A stretch of 64,000 nucleotides of DNA from Actinostola sp. cb2023 (lineage: Eukaryota > Cnidaria > Anthozoa > Actiniaria > Actinostolidae): NCBI GenBank assembly GCA_033675265.1, contig JAUJYZ010000119.1:124001-188000 (forward strand). The letters are read 5' to 3'. The translations under genes were made by a program, and so were the position numbers. The notes below the pieces were generated by a model. That model ran no database searches and was not told the origin of the DNA. It was given only the letters and a program-made list of their open reading frames with translations. Below, piece by piece: positions 24,001 through 34,734 of the stretch (position 1 is the first letter of the stretch; each line of letters begins with the position of its first letter).

Positions 24001-25922
24001 CTGATGGAGGGGAGGGTGTACTGATGGGAGGGAGAGTGTACTGATGGAGGGAGGGTGTACTGATGGAGGGAGGGTGTACTGATGGAGGGAGAGGGTGTAC
24101 TGATGGAGGGAGAGGGTGTACTGATGGAGGGAGGGAGGGTGTACTGATGGAGGGAGAGGGTGTACTGATGGAGGGAGGGGGATGTACTGATGGAGGGAGA
24201 GGGTGTACTGATGGAGGGAGGGTGTACTGATGGAGGGAGAGGGTGTACTGATGGAGGGAGAGGGTGTACTGATGGAGGGAGAGGGTGTACTGATGGAGGG
24301 AGAGGTGTACTGATGGAGGGAGAGGGTGTACTGATGGAGGGAGAGGGTGTACTGATGGAGGGAGAGGGTGTACTGATGGAGGGAGAGGGTGTGTGTAGGG
24401 TGATGGAGGGAGAGGGTGTACTGATGGAGGGGAGAGGGTGTACTGATGGAGGGAGAGGGTGTAATGAGGGGATGGATGGGGGAATGTATGCTGATGGAGA
24501 GTGTAATAATGGAGGAAGAGGGAGTATTAATGGAGGGAGAGGGTGTACTGATGGGAGGGAGAGCGTGTACTAATGAGAGAGAAGGTGTAACTGATGGATG
24601 GGGAGGGTGTACTAATGGAGGGAGAGGGAGGATCAATGGAGGTAGAGGGTGTGATGGATGGAGAGGTTCACTGACGAAAGTACGGGAAAGTGTACATTTA
24701 TGAGCGAATATAGAAGATTCATTGATGTAGAGAGAATGTTCTGGAGAGACTGGGCAGACATGTACGAAGCTTCAGTGATCCTTGGAGGGCAGTTTGCAGA
24801 TGAACTTAATATAGAGAAGTTCCATTCATTTAAATATTATTTGTTTTATAACAGATTTGTCGTGAGCAGTTTGTAGCACTACATTCCCAACCAAACCAAT
24901 CCTAGGAGACCTACAGAACCATTTCGAGAAAAACTACGGTGGACTCGAGTAAGTATCGTGCTTATTAGACTATGGTACCACCCTCAGTAAATGCCAGGCC
25001 TCGTCCGTGTAGCGTCTCCGATTTCTTTGGAGTCTCTACTTACTGTGAAGAAGAAAAAAAGAAAAAAAGAAAAAAAAACCTTACTGTGAAGACGCGCGGT
25101 GCAACATTGCGCGCAATCAGTAGAGTCGTTTTTGTATGAGTGGGAAACCTACGGTACGGAGTTACGGTCACGGTACGGAATTGAAGACATTGTATTCAAC
25201 CAATCACAGCGCGCAAAATCATCGCTCAACCAATCAGAATGCTTGGATACGGCATGATGATGGCGCGATACGGTCACGATTACGGTACGGCACGAATCAT
25301 ACCGTAACTACTTCCCACTCATACGGAAAACGACTCTAGTTACGGTACACGGTTCGTACCGTGCCGTGCCGTGTCCAAGCATTCTGATTGGTTGAGCAGT
25401 ATCAACATAATTAACGTTCAATATGGAATATCATCCGCCATTTTGCCGTTTTACCGTCGGCTCAAATCTTTTTGTTTGTGACGTCGTGTATGGGGAATAG
25501 TAAAATCCGCTCACAACATTCTCTCGGGTACAAGAAAATACAATGTACTTATAATTACTCTACATTATGACTGCACTTTCCCTTGGGATAGGTGACGTCA
25601 GACATGGGGAATAATTACTGAAGTGAGCCGTGCTCAATTCAGCGGTAATCCATGTATTTTTTCAATTCAAACTCAAGTTTCTTCTCCATTAAAATAAAAA
25701 CAATTTGAAATTCATTTAGAAAATGTCTGTACACAACATTCTCTTTGTTTTTATTTAAAGATAAATTTAGGCTTCAGTTCTCCTGTAATAAACTTGGCCA
25801 CAACTATCATGTTGCCAGCAATATTGCGCGCAAGGGCGTGAAAGTTTACTTTGTTCGTTGGACAGATGAAGAGCTACTTCGATGGAAATGCTGTCATTAA
25901 ACCGTTATTATTATTATTATTA

Positions 25923-25966
<44 letters not shown>

Positions 25967-26728
25967 GGTTATTATTAGTTGAACTGCGTTCAACTCTTCC
26001 GACTCGTACAGTTCTCACGATCAATTATAATTCCATAAAATCATTATAGTCGTAAGAATGACTGACAGGCTTTCAAAAAAATATGTTCTCCATCATCGGA
26101 GACGGATTCAGGGGGGGGGGGGGAGGATTCAGGGGGGGGGGGTGGTGTGTGAAATTGAGAGTCTCGCGGTTCCCGAGGATGTGCACACTCTAAAACTGCG
26201 GCATGTTTCATATTCAGGTTTCCTCGTCCATTGAAGTTGAAAAGGGATGGATATCAACCGGTTAAACAGGCTTCGTTTGGTGAGCTGCCTGACATCGGTA
26301 AGTTATTTGAACATTTTCATTGTCCAGCCTTTTCTCCTTGTATCGCGACTGGTGGAGATTGGACGGAAAAGTTATCAAATCAGTTATCGAAACATTTCAC
26401 CGTGTCTTACAGTTTCTCTTTATAAAGAAGATCATACAGTGGCGAACCTCCCATAAGCGACCACCCAAAATGTCAAGCTTTGTGGTCGCTTACGAGAGGT
26501 GGTCGCTTACAAGAGGTTCCAACTACAGTAATTTGACTTGGAACTCAGTGAACTTTTGGTATTTTGGAAAACTGGTCGCTTAGGAGAGGTGGTCGTTTAC
26601 GAGAGTGGTCGCAACCCGAGGTTCTACTGTAATCAGCATTCAGTCCGTCTTTGCTAAAATTTATATTTTTCTCATCAGGTGATTTCGACATCAACGAAGT
26701 TCTTGATTCCAAGTATTTCTTTAGCTGA
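13438..26728 (+). CDS. POLRMT: Mitochondrial DNA-directed RNA polymerase; frameshift in exon 13
   Basis: Single-subunit T7-like polymerase that transcribes mtDNA and primes its replication. Exons: 13438-13531, 13662-14293, 15506-16184, 16876-17081, 17542-17703, 18856-19138, 19221-19458, 19875-20083, 20285-20475, 21206-21485, 21915-22144, 22306-22644, 24855-24948, 26218-26297, 26679-26728; phases agree throughout, giving about 1,255 residues, close to the usual size. The N-terminus ([10 protein letters not shown]..., Arg-rich, no acids) is a mitochondrial presequence; a Lys-rich linker follows, then PPR-like helices in exon 3. Catalytic landmarks: NMDFRGR (exon 8), [12 protein letters not shown] with the first catalytic Asp (exon 10), [10 protein letters not shown] and VHDSFWTHA with the second Asp (exon 12), C-terminal KYFFS. 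Exon 13 starts in the conserved frame ([10 protein letters not shown]) but must lose a base near 24888-24896 to join the conserved continuation; as written it stops at 24903. Poly(A) signal AATAAA at 26870. Confidence 0.95.
14306..14662. mobile_element. G-rich inverted-repeat element in POLRMT intron 2
   Basis: Left end CCCGGGGG...ACTCCCATATATAAAGTG and right end CACTTTAATTATGGGAGTC...CCCCTGGGGG are inverted. Interior GGTACC...CTTTTAGGGG resembles 12439-12778. Confidence 0.6.
15116..15290. mobile_element. GAGTCG MITE family, variant interior
   Basis: Ends GAGTTGTTTTAGTATGAGTG and CACTCATACGATTAAAACGA then CTC, flanked by TA on both sides. The interior belongs to a second subfamily (CAAATGGCTTCCTTTCTGAA, shared with 53386-53545 and 3228-3303). 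Confidence 0.75.
16262..16425. mobile_element. Foldback element in POLRMT intron 3
   Basis: Arms around CTCTCTAACTGCAAGAAGTT and AACTTCTTGCAGTTAGAGAG, extended by GTTCGTTGAACAATC / GATTGTTCAATGAAC. About 160 bp, non-coding. Confidence 0.65.
16649..16832. mobile_element. pogo/Tigger-like MITE
   Basis: Starts CAGTCGAACCTCTAC and ends GTAGAGAGGTTCGACTG, with TA on both sides as expected for TA-targeting mariner/pogo elements. Interior GGCCACCTCTCTGTAACG and GTCCCGAGGTGGCCGTTGT. Confidence 0.75.
17091..17402. mobile_element. TA-flanked MITE with ACCGTATTTCCTCGATTAAG ends
   Basis: Ends ACCGTATTTCCTCGATTAAG and TTAATTGAGGAAATATGGTA, beside TATA on both sides. GC-rich GGGGCGCTTAA motifs inside both arms. 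The block at 28319-28790 in CFAP157 intron 1 has similar AAGCGCCCCCCTC motifs. Confidence 0.6.
18068..18737. mobile_element. 670-bp foldback element in POLRMT intron 5
   Basis: Outer arms AAGGTACCAGGGGACCTT and AAGGTCCCCTGGTACCTT; inner arms of about 170 bp pair TAAATGCAGATTCTAAATAT with ATATTTAGAATCTGCATTTA and GCACATTTTAGAAAATTCGA with TCGAACTAAAATGTGC. Non-coding. Confidence 0.75.
20694..21016. repeat. Tetranucleotide microsatellite (ACTG)n / (CAGA)n
   Basis: About 65 units of CTGA with one short break (GAACAA at 20764) and a terminal switch to ACAG units (about 20978-21016). Lies in POLRMT intron 9. Confidence 0.95.
21718..21897. mobile_element. MITE with CACCGAATC termini
   Basis: Ends CACCGAATCAAAATATG and CATCTTTCGATTCGGTG beside TA on both sides; inner arms carry GTTCTGGACTGACTAGCCTC / GAGGTTAGTCAGTCCAGAAC. 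A sister copy lies at 45611-45800. Lies in POLRMT intron 10, just before exon 11. Confidence 0.7.
22668..24665. repeat. 2-kb minisatellite, about 20-bp unit
   Basis: Around 90-100 units of GGTGTACTGATGGAGGGAGA, with 16-bp variants lacking the last AGAG step, filling nearly all of the POLRMT intron between exons 12 and 13. Long open frames on both strands here come only from the repeat. Confidence 0.95.
25123..25336. mobile_element. GAGTCG MITE family, full copy, with a partial second copy abutting
   Basis: Ends GAGTCGTTTTTGTATGAGTG and CACTCATACGGAAAACGACT then C, flanked by TA (GTA / TAG). Interior matches 9048-9252 closely. Directly after it, 25338-25396 repeats the other end of a family member (GGTTCGTACCGTGCCGTG, TGATTGGTTGAG). 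Confidence 0.8.
25903..25975. repeat. (ATT)n microsatellite
   Basis: About 20 ATT units with one TTTTT break, in POLRMT intron 13. Confidence 0.9.
26437..26629. mobile_element. pogo/Tigger-like MITE
   Basis: Begins CAGTGGCGAACCTCCCATAA and ends CGCAACCCGAGGTTCTACTG with TA flanks. Interior repeats GGTCGCTTACGAGAGG. In the last POLRMT intron, shortly before exon 15. Confidence 0.65.
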
Positions 26729-27581
26729 TATGACGAGGTGGAATTCAGCCAAGGTCCACTTACTCAAGTGTTCTCAGAAGCCCTCCCCTCACCTCCCCTC
26801 CCCTCCTTTTTTGCCCTCCCCTTTCCCCCTCCCCTGGAGAGCCTGTTCTGCAGGCTAAAGTATAGGGCGAATAAACAAACTTTTATGAGAAACACAACAA
26901 GAATCATGATCGATTGATATTGATAATATTATTGATTGATTGGTATGATTAGACACCGCTGTATGAACGCGTTTGATTGATCCAGGAATAACCCGTGCAA
27001 TTAAAAATGGTAGTGAAATCACACTTTTTCGCGTTCTCGTCATTTGTGAATAATTTACACTGATATGAGCAAATCGTTATTTCACCATACGAAGATTCAG
27101 GGGAAAAAACATGGATGGTTTTTAAGAAAGCAATGTTTTAGTGGAAAGCCGAAATTTTAAAAAGACATTCAAAAAAGTTTAGATGCGGACAGTGGATGGA
27201 GAGAATGCCTACATGGTACCTATATGGTACCAAATAAGTATGTATGTATGGCAATAAGAAATTTTGAAAATAATAAAGACAAAATAAACATTGATCGACT
27301 ATTGATTTTTTTTGTTTTTGTTTTGTTTTAAAAAGCCGGTTTATACAGGAAAACAATATTATATTTGAGAAAAATTAAATAGTTGAGAGCAAGTTCTGTA
27401 GATTGGTTGGGATACCTTTGCTTTTGAGATCGATAGACTGGGTTCTAGCCTCTGTTTTAGTGGTAACCATGGTAACAGTTGATAATCATCGATCGGCCAT
27501 TGTTGAGAAAGGGAAAATACGACGCAAGAATTTTAACTCTTGAAAACTCAATTTTATCCTTGTAAAACTAACCAAGAAAGG
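26729..27581. other. POLRMT-CFAP157 intergenic region
   Basis: About 850 bp between two genes in the same direction. Contains the POLRMT poly(A) signal (26870-26875) and a C/T-rich run (26777-26837). No gene, tRNA or clear core promoter element was recognised; the sequence before the CFAP157 start is AT-rich. Confidence 0.5.
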
Positions 27582-30500
27582 ATGCCGCCTAAAAAGAAGG
27601 GAAAGAAGAGTGGCAAGAAGAAGAAAAGTGGCAAGAAGAGCGGTAGAAAGTCCGCAACTTCGGCTCCTTCGACAGAAGTTCTGACTGAACTTTCCAAGGA
27701 GTATTTCTTGATTCAGATACGCGATTTAGAGGGTCGTTTATCGCGATATCAGAAGAAATGCGACGAATTAGAACTCAAAAACCAGGACTACAAGTCTCAA
27801 TACGAGCAGCAGACGACAGACAAGAAAGAAATTGTGTCCTTTTTGAAGAAACAACTGGAACAACGAGCAGACGAGATCGCAGATCTGCAAGACAGACTGA
27901 TCGGTCTTCAACAAGCTAAAGATGCAGAGAAAGACCAATTTGAAGTACAGCTAGCTACTTTACGGACAGAAATGCAAGAGATCAAGGACCAGTTGACTTC
28001 GGAAAACATGGTTTTAGGGGGGAAGTTGGCTTCGCTAGAAGAATTTCGGGTACAGAAAGAAGATCTCATGGCGAAGTTTGCGAAAATGGAAGAAGATTTA
28101 GAGAACCAACAGAAAGAGCATAAAGATGTCATCTATAATTTGGAAAGGAAAGCAGTAGTAGATAAAGACAGGTGAGGAATATGTACATGTATAGCAATTT
28201 GTACAGTCAACTGTCTGTAGATGGTTCACTAGAGTGTCTCTGTCAACTACCATAAGCTCACTACCCTTGTATAAAGATAAAGTGGTTTACAGTGTACTGT
28301 ATTCACTTATTTTTATGATGCGCCCCCCTCAAATAAGCGCCCCCCTCTTTTAAGCCCCCCCCCCCCCCCTTTGAAGCCGTTTTGTACTAAGCTCCCCTCT
28401 CTAATAAGCGCCCCCCTCTTTTTGAAGCCGTTTCGTACTAAGTGCACCTTTCTAATCAGCGAGGAAGTTGACACTGATCTGAAATAGCATTTCTGAAATA
28501 CTGCTTTCTTTTCTTTACGATGTACTGTACTTTAACTTTTGTACGAGACACATACTGCATGTGTACTTACTTGTATACCTTAATTTCAGCAATTATCTGA
28601 CATACGGTACCATTGTGCTGCATTTCATATTAGCTTTGTTTCTCAGTACTTGATAATAAAGTTTACGAAATGTGGTACAGTACAGAGAATCTGAGTGTTT
28701 GGTTTAGGAAATTAAATAAGCTCCCCTTTCTATTAAGCGGCCCTTCTCCTAATATTAGCACCCACACTCCGCTTAATAGAAGATTTATGGTAATGAGTAA
28801 GAGCAAACAATGAAATCTTGTTTCTTCTTGAAGGCTCAAAAAGGAGATGGTTTTACGGCTGAATCAGGTTGCAGCAGAGTTTCGCAAGGTCTCCAATAAA
28901 CAAATGGCCGAGACTACCAAGAGGACGATACGTGAGAATGTGTCAATCAATGCACAACTTGCAAAGATGTCTGACAAAACAATGGAACTCATCCAAGAGA
29001 ATGACGAACTGAGAGAGAAAGAGAAGAAACAGAAGCTACACATTGATATGTTGGAACATAATGAGAAAGAATTAGCCAGGAAAAATAGCAGCAACCAAAA
29101 GGTAGGGTTACATTCCTTTTACATGTACACATGTAGGACAAATGTAATTTTTGTTCGGTATAATAGAGAGTGACGTGAAAGAGGACGGCGCGCACAATGA
29201 CGAATAACTGTGAAAACGACCAATGGCATCCTCAACATTATGAAGAGGACGTGAAAACAAGTGAAATGGCGTCGTAAACTTGACTTCGTACATGACATTG
29301 TCACGGTAGTCATGCAATGACTGGATGGGATATATTCGTCATCTAACGTCACGTTCTCACGTCGTGTCATGTTTGCTAAATCTCTCTAATTTGTTTTTGC
29401 TGGGGACCTTAAGACAGTCCCATCAAACTGAGCTTTAATAAATAAAGTTATCATCATGTATATTAATTCCAAATGGAAAGTACAATGTACATGTATGCCC
29501 AAGAATTGGCCGGTGCAAGGAAACTCGTAGTTTCATGTATACCCTTGTAATTACATGTATGTATAATATCGATGGGGTACCAATGAAAACAGCCTTAGTG
29601 ACATTTTTGATGATTTTTAAAATTTATGCAATTCTTTCCAAAATACACCTACTGGCTTCTAAATACCTAAAAATATACATGTTACAATTTTGATAATTAC
29701 CGTATTGCATAAATATTGTTTATGCAGATTATTCGCATGTTGGCTGAGAAATCAAAGCAGCAGGAAGAGTTGTTAGCAGAGTATGAGGACAATGAAGAGC
29801 AACATAAACACATAGCAAGTGAGGCTTCAGTGTTACGATCACAAGTGGCTGGCACAACTGATGAGCTGAAGGTAGGCAAGACATCCCCATTTATGGATTC
29901 AGTCCAGTTTCGAGTCCTGGATCGACCAGGGTGTGAAGCTCCTGGTTAAATCACAGGCAGCACAGCCACTTACTGTACATGTATAATAAATAAAAATATA
30001 TTTGTGTGTGTATCTTTTTATGGGTTTCCTGTGGTAGAGCGAGTGCTCAGACTCCCTCAGAGCATGTCCTAGGTTCAAATGCATTTGAAACTGCAGTCTT
30101 AGGGATGCTCATAGGGAGCCCAACATAATACGTATTGTGTGCACATGTATGCTCTTTGAACACAGGAAACCCATCAAAAAGATGCACACATGCAAGTATC
30201 AGATTTGTATTTATTATATAAAGTAGCCTCGGAAGAAATGGTTGAGCTGTCTGTAGTTAATGATGTACTGTAGTGTACATGTATAGGCTACTCGGTCAGG
30301 ACTTGAGCATGTAAGCTTTAATTTTAATGAAGGTTTATCATGTAATTTCAAAACATAGGACAAAAAAATGATTATCATAGCTGGAAAGAGCTCGTTGAAA
30401 TGAGTAACAATGTGAAGTTTGGAAAAGATCGCTTCACAAATTGCGAAGATATGAACTTTCAAAAATCGAAATTTTGTATGAAAACCTTTGTTAGAGGCAA

Positions 30501-32760
30501 GAGTTGCCTCCAAGGGTAAATTTCCAAAGGTTTTCATATAAAATTTAGATTTTTGAAAATTCATATCTTCGCAATTTGTGAAGCGATCTTTTCCAAACTT
30601 CACATTTTTACTCATTTCAATGAGCTCTTTCCAGCTATGATAATCATTTTATTGTCCTATGAGTTTTGAAATTACATGATAAACCTTCATTGATAATTAT
30701 TATATTATTTAATGATTTGTTTTAATATCGTTTACTTGTAGAAACAATATGAAAAGACTAAAATCACTGAAACTGAGTTGATAAAAGTGCGCAAGGATCG
30801 TGATGTGGTCATGAAAACCAAAGACGATCTTCTAGGCATTTTGTCTACTACAGCAGATGCTCTAAAATGTTCTCTTCTTGTAAGTATTCCAAGCTACTAC
30901 CTCATCAAACACCCTACATGCACTGCACCGTATCATAACTACTTCACACCCATATGACTCTATGTAATGATTGTGAAATTTGTTTGTTCTCATCAGACTA
31001 TAGATGATAGCAATCCCTACAGCAAAGCAGAGATGGCATCTCAACGAGACAGCCTAGTGCAGACACTACTAGACATCTTGAATCAAGCTGCCCAGTATGG
31101 TGTAGGACCAAGTGCTAAAGACTTTGTACATAAAAGGTCTGACATCTATGCAAGCGCAGGGCCTGACCTGGGAATGTACGTCCACAAGAGTAAAGAGTAA
31201 GTCATTTTATACTACAAAGATGACTACTATGAGTGTATTACTCCTCAGGGAGGGGAGAGTACTCACAGGAATTTAGTATAGGGGTGTACCACCAACATGT
31301 CAAAGTCCTGATCACTTAGGTTAATCACTTAGTTCAATTCAGTCGAACTTATTAATTTTGAAATTGGCTCATGGTTAGAACTACGTTTTGTGCTTGGAAC
31401 AGCGTTTGTGCGTTGTGGTAAAGTCGCTCCAGAGTCGTAATATCTGACTTGGCTTGAATCTATTTCAAAATCAATAGGTTTGACTGAATTAAGTTCATGG
31501 TTAGCTTGACGTTTGCTGTAGGCCTTAGTATACATGTACATGCATGGGAAGGGCCAATATCTGTACCCTATTTTACTAAATGGACATTTTTTTAGAGTAT
31601 AAATTTAATATGTTTTAAAATTATTGATACTGTGGACATACTCTCAGAGACAATTTTAGAAGCACAAGCATTGGAGCAGGTTACATGTATATGCATGCAA
31701 TCTGGTCTCGTGAGGAATTTTCATCAGCTGAATTGCACCTTTTTAATAGAATACTCTCTGCTTGATAGCACATTGATAGCAGTGTTTGCCCCTACGTTAA
31801 AGTCCAAGGTCTTCTAACAGCTGATTGATACCAAGCAACTGAACCCATGTCCTTATTGTACCAGTATTACAGCACGAAGCACAAATGTATGACCATCTAG
31901 ATAAATGTTTCGCATACTTTCGTCTCGGCCATTATCCAAATGGCGAGACAAAAGTATGCGAATATGATAAAAGTGGTCATAGTTGAGAGCTTTGCGCTGT
32001 AAATAATCAAAGTGATTCACTGTTGGCCATATTAATAATACCGTGCAGCAATAAAACTGAAAAAGAAAAAAAACAGTGCAGCAAGTCACAAGACAAAAGT
32101 GTCTGTCTTGATAAAGATAACTAAACATTGTCATCTTTTAACAGGAAAAGCAAACTAGTTGATCCATCCATAGCTGCAGTCACAAGGCCTCTACCTCACT
32201 ATAGACTGGGTGATCTAGGAATAGTACCAAGAGCTAAGCCTAAACTAGGAAGAATACGTGGCTCTCCTTCCCCACCTTTAGATCCTATCAAGAAAATGAG
32301 AAGTATTGGGGTACAGACAGTGAGTGCTCAGAAGGTAATTATTTTGATCATTTTTTCTTTCCTTTATTTCCTCCATACATTTCTTTCTATCTCATTTATT
32401 CTTTCTGCATTTCTTTCTCACAATTACATTCCTTTTTTATTCCTATTTCTCCCATATTTCATTCTTCATTTCATAATGGTCTGTCCCTTCCTGCACTCTT
32501 TCTTCTCGTTTCCCTTCTTTCCCTTGCAAATTTCCCATTACCTTTTCTTATTACTTTCATTTCTACTTTCTTTCATTTTCTTCTCCCTTCCTTTCTCACT
32601 TTTTTTCTTTTTCTTTCAGGCAATGTTTTTTGCAGATCAGCTACTTTCAAAACGCAGTGGTTCATTGTCTGCACATTCATTCCCTAAACCTGAACACCCC
32701 TCACCAATTAGAACACAAGTCCCGGTTGGACAAGGTTCAGTGAAATCAAGATTTGTTTAA
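27582..32760 (+). CDS. CFAP157: Cilia- and flagella-associated protein 157
   Basis: Coiled-coil protein of motile cilia, basal-body/axoneme associated in vertebrates. Seven exons with consistent phase: 27582-28171, 28834-29101, 29728-29871, 30742-30879, 30997-31196, 32145-32334, 32620-32760; 556 residues, near the vertebrate length. It opens with a Lys-rich tract (MPPKKKGKKSGKKKK), then almost continuous heptads from about residue 45 to 360. Stretches that I recognise from the family: YQKKCDEL, NKKEIV-like DKKEIVSFLKKQL, QLTSENMVLGGKLASLEEFR, LEEFRVQKE, DKDRLKKEMVLRLNQVAAEFRK and NQKIIRMLAEK. The C-terminal third is Pro/Ser-rich and looks disordered. The ATG at 27582 has a good AAGGATGCC context. 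Poly(A) signal AATAAA at 32822-32827, 62 bases after the stop. The assignment rests on remembered family features. Confidence 0.9.
29160..29395. mobile_element. Degraded inverted-repeat element in CFAP157 intron 2
   Basis: Imperfect arms (GAGAGTGACGTGAAAG..., ...GTCACGTTCTCACGTCG...) resembling the ACGACGTGAACGTGAGG element at 40707-40950. Confidence 0.4.
29952..30262. mobile_element. Inverted-repeat element with CACAGGCAGC termini
   Basis: Outer blocks ACAGGCAGCACAGCCAC and TGGTTGAGCTGTCTGTAG, inner GGGTTTCCTGTGGTAGAGCG / GAACACAGGAAACCCATC. The same family forms part of 52590-53075. Lies in CFAP157 intron 3. Confidence 0.6.
30338..30692. mobile_element. Foldback element, AAAGAGCTC family
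   Basis: Two arms of about 160 bp pair (TTTATCATGTAATTTCAAAA ... ; GGAAAGAGCTCGTTGAAATG ; GATCGCTTCACAAATTGCGA). Relatives at 58851-59175 (full) and 61063-61232 (one arm). In CFAP157 intron 3. Confidence 0.75.
31330..31500. mobile_element. Foldback element
   Basis: Arms TTAGTTCAATTCAGTCGAAC / TTTGACTGAATTAAGTTCA and TTTTGAAATTGGCTC / TTTCAAAATC. About 170 bp in CFAP157 intron 5. Confidence 0.5.
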
Positions 32761-33607
32761 CATCCATCCTCTTCCCTACCCTACACAGTCAAAGTCTCAC
32801 AGAATGAAGACTTGTTAACTCAATAAAACAAATGCAACCTTCAAGTTTTTTAAACTAGGCATTTCTATGTACATGTATTTGAACTGAATGAACTTTGCAT
32901 GTGTGTGTAAGGTCTGTAATCTTTGCACAAAACCCCTAGAAGTCCTAGAACTACTGCAAATCACAACATACTTAAATGGTATTTGAACATTGCAAACAAA
33001 TGTATATATATCCTAGACGATGTACATATTGTAGCTATAAAGGCGAACTAGTGCAGAATGGATTTGTATTGTATATACATAAAATATTGTTGCAAGAGTT
33101 GAAATTAAAAATAATAATAATGTTTTGGAAGACTACCGGTACTTGTATGTTACTTGAGGTACATGTGGGATAGTCTCCCTCGCAGATGTTTTTAGTGTCT
33201 GTCCCCACTCCCTACTAAAAACGGCTGTGAGGGAGACTACATGTAGGAGGGAGGAGATGAAATGGACCTCTTTAGCTTGTATGTAAATTGCCCATTTCAA
33301 ACCATGTGATGTAAACATGATATTCTCTGGAGAATTGTCCCTTTATATTTCTGAAATTTATTTGTTCATATTGAAAAGGAGAACACCATGTTTACATCAC
33401 ATGGTTTGAAATGGGCAATTTACATACGAAGCTAAAGAGGTCTATTGAATTCATTAGTGAAGTTTTTCACTTGTGATTCAAGCACGAGTCAAGCATATGT
33501 ACTTGTGTCATGTGAAACAAGCCGTTAAGCACAAGCAAATTAAAGTTTGATTTATTAAAGTCTTACGAGGATAGAATATTAAAGTCCGTAGTTTCATATA
33601 TTTCCAA
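32761..33607. other. 3' flank between CFAP157 and the minus-strand gene
   Basis: Convergent 3' ends. Contains the CFAP157 poly(A) signal, a short inverted repeat (33172-33232, AGTCTCCCTCGCAG / CTGTGAGGGAGACT) and the MITE at 33250-33443. No gene seen. Confidence 0.5.
33250..33443. mobile_element. MITE with GACCTCTTTAGC termini
   Basis: Arms of about 60 bp: GACCTCTTTAGCTTGTATGT, AAATTGCCCATTTCAAACCA and their complement ending GCTAAAGAGGTC. Spacer about 60 bp. Second copy at 2328-2445. Confidence 0.8.
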
Positions 33608-34734
33608 TTAACTTCTTGTTAAACAAAAAAATATCAGAAAAGCATACTTACAGGTTTGACAAGACTGTTCGGTGATTGTGAAAAGTTGAGCTGAACTTCA
33701 CTCCCAGCCGTGGTGTCATCGCTTTTAGTCTTTTTTGTTGTAAGTTTTCGCTAACTATAAACTGGTTCGTAGTTTGTTCGTATTTTGATCGAGCATTTGC
33801 ATGCTCCTTGACGTTAACGTGGGTAAATAAACGATTGATTGTTGTCCATAAATCTATGGCTGTGTTTCTATTGTAGATTTTCCGTAAATGTAGTTTATAA
33901 AACGGCTGAAGAAAACAACTTTTGTCCTTCAAATAAACTGATTTTTTTATTCCGATTTTGCTTGATTCCTATTGGCTAGCGAAAGACTGAACGCTGCACT
34001 GGCTTTCTAAAAACTATATTTTGCCAATATAGAGAACGCTATGGGATTCAAGGAAAATTCACTCGTCATCCAATGAATTTACCTATAGAATTGTATATTT
34101 ATATTATAAAAACATAGAATTCCTTTTTTTCGCCTTTCAAAGTTTAAAGTCAAAACGACAAAAGTGGCGGGAAACGACCTCAGTGCAAATCATTCAAAAA
34201 GTTTGAAGAATGATTTCATTTTCTTCTTTTTAAGAATTTGAATAAGAAACTCTTGTTCAAAGAGAAAACTACCAAAAAGAAGACCCAACTAGTACGTACC
34301 TTGTAGTAGTTACACACGTTGCTCAAAGCGACTCGAGCTGGCCGTGAATCAAAAGCTTTCGAAGCAAGTCTTCTGCGGAGATTTATGGCCGTCTTCAACA
34401 CCATGAAAACTGTTTCTGCAAAAGGAACAAAATAAACAAACTTAGTCAGTACACTAGATAAACGTTGAAAGGCCGAGTTTCGAGGAAAATTTATGCCGAC
34501 TTCACAGTTCCATTCAAAGTTCCAATTAAAACTAAAAGGCGCCAACTTGGCCGGCGGAGTTACAAAATTTTGGATACAATTTTTTGCACAAAAACACATT
34601 CTAACGAGTAGAAACTGCTCAAACTTATACAACACAGTATCTTCTAAAGGAAGAGGTAAGAATAATACTGACTTGCGCTCACATTTAGGAAGTTTTCCGT
34701 ATGGACAACTTTCCGTCTCAGCTGTGTTCGCCAT
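33608..34734 (-). CDS. Unrecognised small multi-exon gene
   Basis: Not recognised. Deduced from splice signals and matching phase on the minus strand: exon 1 34734-34677 (ATG, MANTAETESCPYGKLPKCE), exon 2 34415-34300 (acceptor TTTTGCAG, donor GTACGT), exon 3 33905-33652 (acceptor TTTTCTTCAG, donor GTAAGT), and a tentative last exon 33614-33608 that adds two residues and a TAA. Predicted product about 145 residues, basic, with Arg-rich NLRRRLASKAFDSRPAR in exon 2. No signal peptide, no membrane segment, no known domain. The exon 1 donor is GC (GCAAGT) rather than GT; the alternative is that exon 1 reads on. A CCAAT box (GCCAATCAGAAGC) stands at about 34993-35006, upstream of the start on this strand. 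Exons 2 and 3 are well supported by two good splice sites each; the ends are less certain. Confidence 0.5.

Noticed and set aside
22471..24636. 721-codon minus-strand open frame rich in PSVHP and SLHQYT
   Set aside because: It is the complement of the GGTGTACTGATGGAGGGAGA minisatellite and runs antisense into a POLRMT exon. No domain.
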